In this document: one piece after another, positions 1 through 5,772 of the stretch | Position numbering within the stretch: the stretch's first letter is position 1 | Layout: each line of letters starts with the position of its first letter | Assembly (NCBI GenBank): GCA_025965775.1 | Contig: JAOPWG010000256.1 | Span: forward strand, 1-7,665 | Origin: Modestobacter sp. | Lineage (GTDB): Bacteria > Actinomycetota > Actinomycetes > Mycobacteriales > Geodermatophilaceae | DNA length: 7,665 bases | Direction of reading: 5' to 3' | Position numbers and translations under genes: made by a program | The notes under the pieces: model-generated | What the model was told of the DNA's origin: nothing | The model's database searches: none | Seen by the model: only the letters and a program-made list of their open reading frames with translations

Positions 1-150
1 CGCGGCGTGGACCTGTTCTGGCAGAAGGTCTACGTCCCGATCTACCACAAGCTGCCCTGGAAGCTGCGGTCCAAGGTGATGCTCGCGATGCCGGGCAGTC
101 ACCGGCAGACCTGGCACACACCTGACCAGGTGAAGGGCCCGGCCGTCTGA
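1..150 (+). CDS. 3' end of an unidentified protein (partial)
   Basis: An open frame runs from the window edge to a TGA at 148-150 and gives the last 49 residues of a protein. The tail is rich in aromatic and basic residues (WQKVYVPIYHKLPWKLRSK, then MPGSHRQTWH, ending KGPAV). Codon use is typical of the genome, so it reads as real coding sequence. I do not recognise the family from this fragment. It lies 60 bp upstream of a nitrogen-starvation family gene on the same strand. In other genomes that family clusters with nitrilase, radical SAM, flavoprotein and acetyltransferase genes, so this may be one of those partners, but nothing in the fragment proves it. Confidence 0.6.
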   Translation, partial: RGVDLFWQKVYVPIYHKLPWKLRSKVMLAMPGSHRQTWHTPDQVKGPAV

Positions 151-210
151 CGGCCAGCACCACCGCACCCCGTACGTCGGATCGCTCACCCAGTCCAGGA
201 GGACACCCGC

Positions 211-702
211 ATGAGCACGAAGACCGTCGACATCCCGAAGCCCCAAGAGGGCGACATCCTGTACGACACCAGCGAGAAGATCTTCCCCGACATCAGGGCC
301 GAGCCGGGGCAGAAGGCTTTCGTCTTCATCCACAGCGTCCCGTTCGAGGGTTCGGTCGCGCTGGTCAACCTGAAGACGTCGACGCGCCTGGTGCGCAAGG
401 GCTTCGACGTCAACATCGTGCTGTACGGCCCTGCTGTCCTGCTGGCCTCGGCCACCCGTGGCTACCCGGCCGTCGGGACCGAGGGCTTCCCGGGCAACCT
501 GGCCGTCAACGAGCAGCTCAAGATCCTCATGAAGGAGGGGGCGACGATCTACGCCTGCCGCTTCGCCATGGGCGCCCTCTACGGCTTCCGCGAGGACGAC
601 CTCATCGAGGGCGTCAAGGCCTTCAACCCCCTCGACGTGCTGGACTCCGCGCTGTACGCGTGGAAGGAGAAGGCGTTCCAGCTCAACACCTGGACCGTCT
701 GA
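211..702 (+). CDS. MSMEG_0572/Sll0783 family nitrogen starvation response protein
   Basis: This 163-aa soluble protein matches, from memory of the family, the small MSMEG_0572/Sll0783 proteins. Shared features are an N-terminal GDILYDTSEKIF segment, VPFEGSVALVNL near residues 43-54, a GFDVNIVLYGP strand near 64-74, a single Cys in YACRFAMGALYG (Cys116), the NPLDVLD motif near 139-145 and a C-terminal NTWTV. The alternating hydrophobic strands with a late conserved Cys suggest a DsrE-like fold (inference). Synechocystis Sll0783 is induced by nitrogen starvation and needed for polyhydroxybutyrate accumulation; the biochemical activity is unknown. The ATG start is fixed by AGGAGGA at 197-203, seven bases upstream. 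In other genomes the family sits with a nitrilase cluster; here it sits beside nitrile hydratase, which supports a role in nitrile or nitrogen scavenging. A strong hairpin follows the stop. Confidence 0.85.
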   Translation: MSTKTVDIPKPQEGDILYDTSEKIFPDIRAEPGQKAFVFIHSVPFEGSVALVNLKTSTRLVRKGFDVNIVLYGPAVLLASATRGYPAVGTEGFPGNLAVNEQLKILMKEGATIYACRFAMGALYGFREDDLIEGVKAFNPLDVLDSALYAWKEKAFQLNTWTV

Positions 703-715
703 CCCACCCCGCTCC

Positions 716-770
716 ACCCACCGGTACGGCGATCAGCGCACCATGGGCGCCGGTCGCCGTACTGGTGGGT
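716..770 (+). promoter_or_regulatory. Strong 55-nt hairpin between the Sll0783-like gene and nthB
   Basis: The arms 716-734 and 752-770 pair over 19 positions, 17 Watson-Crick and two G-U. After one A/C mismatch, 736-739 pairs with 747-750 around a 7-nt loop. It begins 13 bp after the stop of the upstream gene and ends 20 bp before the ribosome binding site of nthB. No T-run follows, as is common for actinobacterial terminators. It could be a terminator or attenuator that separates the two genes, a processing or stabilising element for the nitrile hydratase mRNA, or a copy of a dispersed palindrome. The pairing is seen directly; the role is inferred. Confidence 0.6.
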
Positions 771-803
771 CCCCTGCTCGCGACGACGCCAGGAGGACCC
801 GTC

Positions 804-1466
804 ATGGACGGCGTGCACGACATGGGGGGCAAGGCCCGGTACTTCGGGCCGCTCCCGACCATCGACCCCGACGAGCCGGCCTTCCACGCGGAGTGGGAGG
901 GCAAGGCCTTCGCGCTGGCGCTGCTGGCCAACCGGGTCTCGGGCGCGAACCTGCACGCCTTCCGGCACGCCATCGAGCGGGTCCCAGAGCCGGAGTACCT
1001 GTCGGGTTACTACGAGCGCTGGCTGGCCAGCGCCGAGATCCTGCTGCTCGACAGCGGCATCCTGGCACCGGGTGCGGTGGCGGCCCGGGCGGAGAACCTG
1101 CGGGGGGGCCGGGTGGAGGAGCCCGCCGTTCCCGAGCCGCACAAGCCCACCATGCCGAGCGGTGGCGGGGGCAACCTGCGCGCCGTCGAGGAGGCACCGG
1201 CCTTCGCGGTGGGGGACGCGGTGACCGCGCGGACCAGCGTCCCCTCGACGCACGACCGGCTGCCCTCCTATGCCCGCGGCAGGACCGGCACCGTCACCGC
1301 GGTGCAGCCGGCGCAGGTGCTGCCCGACACCGCGGCGCACTTCGTCGGGGAGAACCCCCAGCACGTCTACGCCGTCGAGTTCGCCGCGCAGGAGCTGTGG
1401 GGCGAGGACGCCGAGGCGTTCACGCTGACCCTCGACCTCTACGAGAGCTACCTGGAGAAGGCCTGA
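804..1466 (+). CDS. nthB: Nitrile hydratase subunit beta
   Basis: This 220-aa subunit of nitrile hydratase, which hydrates nitriles to amides in the cytoplasm, opens with the family hallmark MDGVHDMGG. A helical N-terminal half follows (WEGKAFALALL, then YYERWL near residues 72-77), then a Pro/Gly-rich linker near 111-129. The C-terminal SH3-like barrel carries HDRLPSYARGRTGTV, LPDTAAHFVGE, PQHVYAVEF and ELWGEDAE. These segments wrap the alpha subunit and help form the active-site cavity. The ATG at 804 is chosen because AGGAGG at 791-796 precedes it by 7 bases and because MDGVHD is the standard N-terminus. The stop overlaps the ATG of nthA by one base (TGATG), so translation is coupled. Beta-before-alpha order is usual for cobalt-type enzymes. 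Confidence 0.96.
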   Translation: MDGVHDMGGKARYFGPLPTIDPDEPAFHAEWEGKAFALALLANRVSGANLHAFRHAIERVPEPEYLSGYYERWLASAEILLLDSGILAPGAVAARAENLRGGRVEEPAVPEPHKPTMPSGGGGNLRAVEEAPAFAVGDAVTARTSVPSTHDRLPSYARGRTGTVTAVQPAQVLPDTAAHFVGENPQHVYAVEFAAQELWGEDAEAFTLTLDLYESYLEKA

Positions 1467-2068
1467 TGACCGAGGTGGAAGACACCGTCGACCCGACCAT
1501 CCCCCCGGCGCTGCGCGCCGAGGCGCTGGAGTCGCTGCTGCTCGAGCGCGGGTTGATCGACACGAAGACGATCGAGACCTTCATCCGCACCTACGAGACC
1601 GCCGTCGGCCCGATGAACGGGGCCAAGGTCGTGGCCAAGGCGTGGACGGACCCGGAGTACAAGCAGCAACTGCTCGCCGACGGCACCGCGGCCATCGCGA
1701 CGCTGGGGTTCAAGGGACCCCAGGGGGAGCACATGGTGGTCCTCGAGAACACCGCCGACGTGCACCACGTCGTGGTCTGCACCCTCTGCTCCTGCTACCC
1801 GTGGCCGGTCCTCGGGCTGCCGCCGTCCTGGTACAAGGACCCCGCCTACCGGGCGCGCGTGGTCAAGGAGCCGCGCGCGGTGCTCGCCGAGTGGGGCACC
1901 GAGCTGGGGCCGGACGTCGAGGTACGGGTGCTCGACTCCAGCTCCGAGGTGCGCTACCTGGTGCTGCCCGAACGCCCCGCCGGCACCGAGTCGATGTCGG
2001 AGGAGGAGCTCGCTGCGCTCGTCACCCGGGACGCGATGGTGGGCGTGACGAAGGTGCAGGCCCCGTGA
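1466..2068 (+). CDS. nthA: Nitrile hydratase subunit alpha, cobalt type
   Basis: This 200-aa catalytic subunit carries the metal-binding claw Cys105-Thr-Leu-Cys108-Ser109-Cys110, followed by YPWPVLGLPPSWYKDPAYRARVVKEPR, a signature of the family. In this class the metal is held by three Cys thiolates and two backbone amides, with Cys108 and Cys110 positions oxidised to sulfinate and sulfenate. Thr at the second claw position (CTLC rather than CSLC) and Tyr after the claw mark the non-corrin cobalt type rather than the iron type. The length is normal and no key residue is missing. The ATG overlaps the nthB stop by one base, with GGAGAAGG at 1454-1461 as a possible ribosome binding site. Its own stop overlaps the activator start in GTGA. 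Confidence 0.97.
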   Translation: MTEVEDTVDPTIPPALRAEALESLLLERGLIDTKTIETFIRTYETAVGPMNGAKVVAKAWTDPEYKQQLLADGTAAIATLGFKGPQGEHMVVLENTADVHHVVVCTLCSCYPWPVLGLPPSWYKDPAYRARVVKEPRAVLAEWGTELGPDVEVRVLDSSSEVRYLVLPERPAGTESMSEEELAALVTRDAMVGVTKVQAP

Positions 2069-2469
2069 CGACGGCGACCCTCCCGCTGGACGTCGAAGGT
2101 TCGGCGGCGCCGCCGCGCGCCAACGGTGAACTGGTGTTCGCCGCGCCGTGGGAGGGCCGCGCCTTCGGCCTGACCATGGCCCTGGCCGACCGCGGGGTGC
2201 TGTCCTACGACGCGTTCCGCGAGGTGCTCATCGCGCGGATCGCGGCGTGGGAGGCCGACCACCCGGTGGGGGAGTGCTTCAGCTACTACGGCTGCTGGCT
2301 GCAGGCCCTGGAGCAGGTGCTCGCGAGTGAGGATCTGGTGCCGGCGGAGGCCCTCGTGGCGCGGTCCGCCGCGCTCGCCGCGCGTCCGGCGGGCCACGAT
2401 CACGATCACGGGCACGGCCATGACCACGACCATGACCATGACCACGACCATGACCACGACCACGACTGA
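2065..2469 (+). CDS. Nitrile hydratase activator/metallochaperone with a poly(His-Asp) tail
   Basis: This 134-aa protein is homologous to the N-terminal domain of the beta subunit. WEGRAFGLTMAL near residues 29-40 matches WEGKAFALALL of nthB, and CFSYYGCWLQALEQVL matches the YYERWL region. This is the pattern of cobalt-type nitrile hydratase activators (P14K/NhlE type), which help deliver cobalt and drive claw-Cys modification by self-subunit swapping. Residues 111-134 form 12 consecutive His-X dipeptides, ten His-Asp and two His-Gly, up to the stop. Such a tail recalls the His-rich metal-storage tails of UreE and HypB, so cobalt binding is likely (inference). The GTG start at 2065 lies in the GTGA overlap with nthA, with a weak GAAGG about 10 bases upstream. 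The tail DNA also encodes the probable start region of the next gene in another frame. Confidence 0.9.
   Translation: MTTATLPLDVEGSAAPPRANGELVFAAPWEGRAFGLTMALADRGVLSYDAFREVLIARIAAWEADHPVGECFSYYGCWLQALEQVLASEDLVPAEALVARSAALAARPAGHDHDHGHGHDHDHDHDHDHDHDHD
2395..2466 (+). repeat. 72-bp (CAY GAY)n hexanucleotide tract, read in two frames
   Basis: There are twelve 6-bp units of CAC/CAT followed by GAC/GAT (two units have GGG or GGC instead). In the activator frame they encode (His-Asp)n. In the +1 frame the same units read (Met/Thr)-Thr and supply in-frame ATG codons at 2420, 2432, 2438 and 2450 for the following OsmC gene. Because units are 6 bp, gain or loss of whole units keeps both frames. Mixed CAC/CAT use suggests the tract is not a fresh slippage product. 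Confidence 0.85.
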
Positions 2470-2881
2470 GCGCGATGGCACGAACAGCGCCGTGGCCACG
2501 TTCGAGGGCGGTTGGCTCTGCTCGGTGGAGGCCGGCGGGTTCCAGCTGGTCGTCGACGAACCGGCGGCGGTCGGCGGCACCGGCCTGGGGCCGATGCCGA
2601 CCGACCTGCTGTTGGCCTCGCTGTCCTCCTGCTACGCCCTGGCGCTCGTCTGGGCCGCGAAGAAGCGCGGGCTGGAGCTGCCCGACCTGGAGGTCACGGC
2701 AACGGGGAGCTACGCCGGCCAGAAGTTCGGCGCGCTGGTCCTCACCGTGCGCACCAGCCTGTCCGCCGAACACGTAGAACCGCTGCTGGAGCCGGCCAAG
2801 CGGGTCTGCTACGTCTCCAACACGTTCGCGCACGCCCCCGAGGTCGAGGTGGCTCTCGCCGCCCCGACCCCGGGCCCGTGA
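2450..2881 (+). CDS. OsmC family thiol (peroxidase-like) protein
   Basis: With the start chosen here the protein is 143 aa, typical for OsmC/Ohr proteins. It shows the fold order FEGGW strand, GGTGLGPMPTDLLLASLSSC helix with the first reactive Cys (Cys61), the helix LALVWAAKKRGLELPDLEV, strands, and AKRVCYVSNTF with the second Cys (Cys120). The family reduces organic hydroperoxides using these two cysteines, usually at the dimer interface. The start is uncertain. ATGs at 2420, 2432, 2438 and 2450 lie inside the activator's His-Asp tract, and a GTG at 2492 would give a 129-aa protein; none has a clear ribosome binding site. I chose the last ATG, a 20-base overlap that suggests translational coupling. 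Being last in the nitrile hydratase cassette suggests a role in handling peroxide or in claw-cysteine oxidation state, but that is inference. Confidence 0.88.
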   Translation: MTTTTTERDGTNSAVATFEGGWLCSVEAGGFQLVVDEPAAVGGTGLGPMPTDLLLASLSSCYALALVWAAKKRGLELPDLEVTATGSYAGQKFGALVLTVRTSLSAEHVEPLLEPAKRVCYVSNTFAHAPEVEVALAAPTPGP

Positions 2882-2914
2882 ACACGACTCCACCGCACGC
2901 ACCGGCCTGAGCCG

Positions 2915-2940
2915 GTCGTCCGGCGGGGCGTCCGGGCGAC
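2915..2940 (+). terminator. Possible terminator of the nitrile hydratase cassette
   Basis: A 9-bp stem (2915-2923 with 2932-2940, one G-U pair) closes an 8-nt loop 33 bp after the OsmC stop. There is no T-run. It could end the cassette transcript together with the stronger hairpin further downstream. Confidence 0.35.
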
Positions 2941-3111
2941 GCACGATCCCGCCACGGAGGAACCGTCGGGTGCCAGGGACTGGCCCAACCTTCCCCGCAG
3001 CCCGGTGGAGCCGGACGTCCCCATCACGAGCAGGCAACCCGGCGGGCCAGACCAGTTCCCTCGTTGTGCGGCTCGATGCTGGCCGGGGGTCCTCCCGGGC
3101 CGGGGCTCCGG

Positions 3112-3157
3112 CACGAGGGGACGACGCGGGACTTCCGGTCCGCGCCGTCCCCTCGTG
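3112..3157. terminator. Bidirectional terminator hairpin between convergent genes
   Basis: CACGAGGGGACG at 3112-3123 is perfectly repeated in inverse at 3146-3157. After one A/C mismatch the stem continues (3125-3129 with 3140-3144, plus a G-U pair) to an 8-nt loop. It lies 20 bp past the stop of the - strand peptidase and about 230 bp past the OsmC stop, so it can serve both converging transcripts. No T-run follows on either strand, which is usual in high-GC actinobacteria. The rest of 2882-3176 shows no convincing gene. Confidence 0.7.
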
Positions 3158-3176
3158 TGGTGGGAACCGACGGCCG

Positions 3177-5384
3177 CTACACGGCCGGGCCGGGTTCGCC
3201 GGCCGTGTTGAGACAGGTCAGCGTGAGATCGACCCGGGTCGCCGGCGCGCCCAGCCAGTTGTGCACCTCCAGGCGGTACCTGCCGGGTGCCGGGGTGCCG
3301 TACCGCAACGACTCCTCCGTCAGGCTGCTGCTCCCGCCCGAGGCGACGTCGCCGCTCCAGGTCCCGTCCGGCTGCTGACGCTGCAGGTAGAGGTCGACAT
3401 CGGCGCTCGTACTCGGCACCGCGCTGACCAGCAGGGCGGCGTTGTCGAAGCCCACGCGCACCTCGAACTCGTGATAGGCCACGGTGGCCGGCGTCCGTTG
3501 CGGGGCGCCGGCGGGCGGGGTGACCGAGGCCCTCTCCTCCGGCTGCGCCGGGCCGGTCACGGCCGGCTCGTCCTGGGTCACGGGGACGGTGTCCGGGGCC
3601 AGCGCCGGCCGGTCCACCACCGGGACCTGGAGCACGGTGCCGCCGGGACCGGTCGCGATCGTCACCCGGGGATCGACGGCGAACGTGGGCACCTTGTCCG
3701 GGTCGGAGGTGGTGAACCGCAGCACGAGCCGGTGGCCGGCGCGCAGGTCGTGTGCCATGGCGAACCCGGGCGGCTGCATGTCGTAGAGGACACCGGGCAC
3801 GACCGGCTTCGGGGTCGCGACACCCACCCGGAGCTCGGGGTTGATGGCGAACTGGCTGATCCGGCGGCGCTCACCGCCGGGGCCCTCGTCGTACACCGTG
3901 CCGATCAGGTGCATGCGGGGTGCGGTCACCGAGGCGACGAGGTCCAGCAGCGGCCGGCCGGCGAGGACGGTGTCCTGTGCCATGGGCTCGCTCACGAAGT
4001 CCGCGCCCCCGGTGCCCTGGGGGTCGGTGAAGCCGGACGGGTCACCGGTGAAGCTCACCGAGCCGGGGATCGCCGGAGGCGTCGTCCCCAGCGTGCCGTC
4101 GGCGGACGGGTGGAGCGTCAGGTTCCGGGCCGTGCTCGGGGGCCACTGCGAGTCCATGAGGATCTGGCTGCGGTCGCCGGTCCGGCTGCCCTCGAAGGTG
4201 CCGTCGGAGACGAACATCTCCGCGGCCGGACCGGTCTCGACGACGCGCTGGGCCAGCTGCTTGTCGAACCACGCGTGCAGCGCGTAGGTCCACTGGATGC
4301 CGCGGCGGGTGGGGCAGCAGCCCGAGCCGTGGTCCCACTGACCGAGCCAGATCTTGTCGCCTGCCCGGCCACCGCGGTCGGTGAACCACTGCATGCCGGC
4401 GACGCGGGCGGCGTTGTCGTTCACGCCGTGGACCATGAAGACGGGGATGCCGGCCGCCGTCGCACCCTTCCGCCAGTCCCGCTCGCCGTGCCAGGCGGTG
4501 TACTGCCCCGACAGCTGCGCCTCGCCGGCGATCAGCGAGCTGTTCGGCAGGCCGCAGCCGGTCTCCGCCGGCTTCTGGCCGACGTGCTCGCCGCCGGGCA
4601 GGTCACGCTCGAGAGCGATCTGCTCGTAGGCCTCCATCGGACCGGCCCACTGCAGGAAGTACGGGACACCGGCCTGGAACTGGTGGTCGTACATCGTCGC
4701 CATGCCGGCGCTCGGCACGATCGTCTCGAGACCCTCGGGGTTCATCGCGGCGGCCAGCGACGGGGTGGAGCCCACGTACGAGTGGCCGGTCATGCCGACC
4801 CGACCGTTGGACCAGGGCTGGGACGCCGCCCATTCCACGACCGTCTTCAGGTCGCGTGCGTCGTTCGGGCCGAGGTGGTCCAGGCAGCCGTCGCTGAGGC
4901 CGGTGCCGCGCAGGTCCATCATCACGACGGCGTACCCCTTGGGCGCGAAGTAGCCGGTCAGGCCGAGCGACGTTCCGTTTCCGTCCCGTGGCTCGGGGAG
5001 GATCCGCATGCCCTCCCGGTCGGCCAGCGTGCCGTGGTACGGGCTGGCCTCGAGGATCACCGGCCAGTTCCCGTCGACCGGTCGCCCGTTCGCGTCGGCG
5101 GGCCGGGTGATCTCGATGTGCACCTCGGTGCCGTCGTGCATCGGCAGCTCGAGGGTCTCCTTCACCGTTGCGTAGCGATCGGTGGTGAGCCCCTCGACCG
5201 TCGTGTAGTCGAACGCGCTGGGCTGGACGGGAGCAGGTGTGGGGGGCCGCTGCTGCCCCCTGCCCGGCCGGTCCTCGCGCGGCCCGGCGAAGGCCGGTGA
5301 CTGGAAGCTGACGACGACGAGTGCAGCGAGCACCAGCCCGAGGGAGCGGGGGAGGCGTCGCCTCGGTCGGGCAGACGAGGGCAT
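3177..5384 (-). CDS. Secreted CocE/NonD family X-Pro dipeptidyl-peptidase or esterase
   Basis: This 735-aa alpha/beta hydrolase carries an N-terminal signal peptide: a basic RPRRRLPRS stretch, then a hydrophobic core, with likely cleavage after AFA near residue 33. A Pro-rich linker precedes the catalytic domain (about 60-375). That domain has the nucleophile in GHSYVG (Ser202), Asp323 in HGVNDN and His352 in GQWDHGSG, the full PepX/CocE triad, plus MMDLRGTGLSDG and EASPYHG, typical of the family. A PepX_C-like jelly-roll domain follows (about 375-600), then a Thr/Pro-rich spacer and a beta-rich C-terminal domain near 655-730 (FEVRVGF, DVDLYLQR, GRYRLEVHNW) resembling a pre-peptidase C-terminal (PPC) domain. 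It probably acts outside the cell on X-Pro peptides or esters; the substrate cannot be read from sequence. ATG 5384 is preferred over the adjoining GTG 5387 because GAAAGG lies about 6 bases upstream. Confidence 0.9.
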   Translation of the reverse strand: MPSSARPRRRLPRSLGLVLAALVVVSFQSPAFAGPREDRPGRGQQRPPTPAPVQPSAFDYTTVEGLTTDRYATVKETLELPMHDGTEVHIEITRPADANGRPVDGNWPVILEASPYHGTLADREGMRILPEPRDGNGTSLGLTGYFAPKGYAVVMMDLRGTGLSDGCLDHLGPNDARDLKTVVEWAASQPWSNGRVGMTGHSYVGSTPSLAAAMNPEGLETIVPSAGMATMYDHQFQAGVPYFLQWAGPMEAYEQIALERDLPGGEHVGQKPAETGCGLPNSSLIAGEAQLSGQYTAWHGERDWRKGATAAGIPVFMVHGVNDNAARVAGMQWFTDRGGRAGDKIWLGQWDHGSGCCPTRRGIQWTYALHAWFDKQLAQRVVETGPAAEMFVSDGTFEGSRTGDRSQILMDSQWPPSTARNLTLHPSADGTLGTTPPAIPGSVSFTGDPSGFTDPQGTGGADFVSEPMAQDTVLAGRPLLDLVASVTAPRMHLIGTVYDEGPGGERRRISQFAINPELRVGVATPKPVVPGVLYDMQPPGFAMAHDLRAGHRLVLRFTTSDPDKVPTFAVDPRVTIATGPGGTVLQVPVVDRPALAPDTVPVTQDEPAVTGPAQPEERASVTPPAGAPQRTPATVAYHEFEVRVGFDNAALLVSAVPSTSADVDLYLQRQQPDGTWSGDVASGGSSSLTEESLRYGTPAPGRYRLEVHNWLGAPATRVDLTLTCLNTAGEPGPAV

Positions 5385-5449
5385 CACGAGCCTTTCGACG
5401 GACGGCCAGGTTGACCGAGTAACGAGCGGCCTCCCGGCGGGTCACGGCC

Positions 5450-5471
5450 AAGCTGTGAACTGTCTGTAAAC
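5450..5471 (-). promoter_or_regulatory. PHO-box-like direct repeat upstream of the secreted peptidase
   Basis: On the - strand two adjoining 11-bp units read GTTTACAGACA and GTTCACAGCTT; the first 8 bases agree at 7 positions. Streptomyces PhoP sites are 11-bp direct repeats with a conserved GTTCA(C) start, which this matches. It ends about 65 bp before the peptidase ATG, a suitable place for a regulator site. Two units are few for confidence. Confidence 0.3.
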
Positions 5472-5565
5472 CGCGGTCAGGTCGAGCGCTCCCGCGTGTG
5501 CCGAACGTCCAGACCGTCCCCGTCGGGGCAGGGTGCCCGTCATCGGACCGGGGGAGTGGTCGACG

Positions 5566-5760
5566 TCAGCGGACGAAGTCGATGCCCATGACGACCCGCG
5601 GGACCGTCGGCCGACCTGGACGAACCCGGCGTTCTCGAAGACCTGGCGGGCGCCGACGTCCAGCTCCCCCCGTCCACCCTCGCCTGGGTCCAGACCGACG
5701 ACTCCACCGAACCGGGGCTACATCGGTGGGGGCCATACGGTCGATCTCCCGTACGTCCAT
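5566..5760 (-). pseudogene. Small ORF with strong RBS holding a frameshifted GNAT acetyltransferase C-terminus
   Basis: An ATG at 5760 follows AGGAGGA (5774-5768) at a 7-base spacing and opens a 64-aa frame starting MDVREIDRMAPTDVAPV. The middle of this frame is Arg/Pro/Gly-rich and looks like out-of-frame sequence. In another - strand frame, about 5605-5666, the DNA reads LDVGARQVFENAGFVQVG, and the last residues of the ORF itself read RPTVPRVVMGIDFVR. Joined by one frameshift near 5607-5616, these give the typical end of a GNAT N-acetyltransferase (Ala-Arg-x-Phe-Glu-x-Ala-Gly-Phe-x-x-Val-Gly-Arg). The N-terminal acetyl-CoA-binding part is absent. I read it as a decayed, internally deleted gene whose start signals survive. 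A functional small ORF is the alternative. The RBS overlaps the stop of the upstream coiled-coil gene. Confidence 0.5.
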
Positions 5761-5768
5761 ACCGATGT
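5720..5768 (-). terminator. Weak inverted repeat just after the coiled-coil gene stop
   Basis: An 8-bp perfect inverted repeat (5720-5727 with 5761-5768) encloses a 5-bp one (TACGG 5736-5740 with CCGTA 5749-5753). It lies directly after the stop of the coiled-coil gene and covers the start of the small ORF. It could be a weak terminator or a structure that hides that start; the evidence is slight. Confidence 0.25.
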
Positions 5769-5772
5769 CCTC

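Noticed and set aside
743..2068. 441-aa frame from 743 that would join sequence before nthB to nthA
   Set aside because: Up to 1465 it reads nthB DNA out of frame as an Arg/Gly-rich string. Only the nthA part from ATG 1466 is real.
2395..2466. CRISPR or other non-coding tandem array
   Set aside because: Units are 6 bp without spacers and are fully explained as codons of a His-Asp tail.
2475..2777. ATG at 2475 just after the activator stop as the next gene start
   Set aside because: It is out of frame with the OsmC domain and opens a Arg/Ser/Cys-rich frame without motifs.
2878..2910. 10-codon ORF starting at GTG 2878 in a GTGA overlap with the OsmC stop
   Set aside because: The overlap looks like coupling, but ten residues rich in Thr, Pro and Ala show no sign of a gene.
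2970..5300. 776-aa + strand open frame opposite the peptidase, with a GGAGGA before a GTG at 2970
   Set aside because: Its sequence is Arg/Gly/His/Val-rich composition noise, while the opposite strand encodes a full signal peptide, catalytic triad and family motifs. It is an antisense artefact of GC-rich codons.
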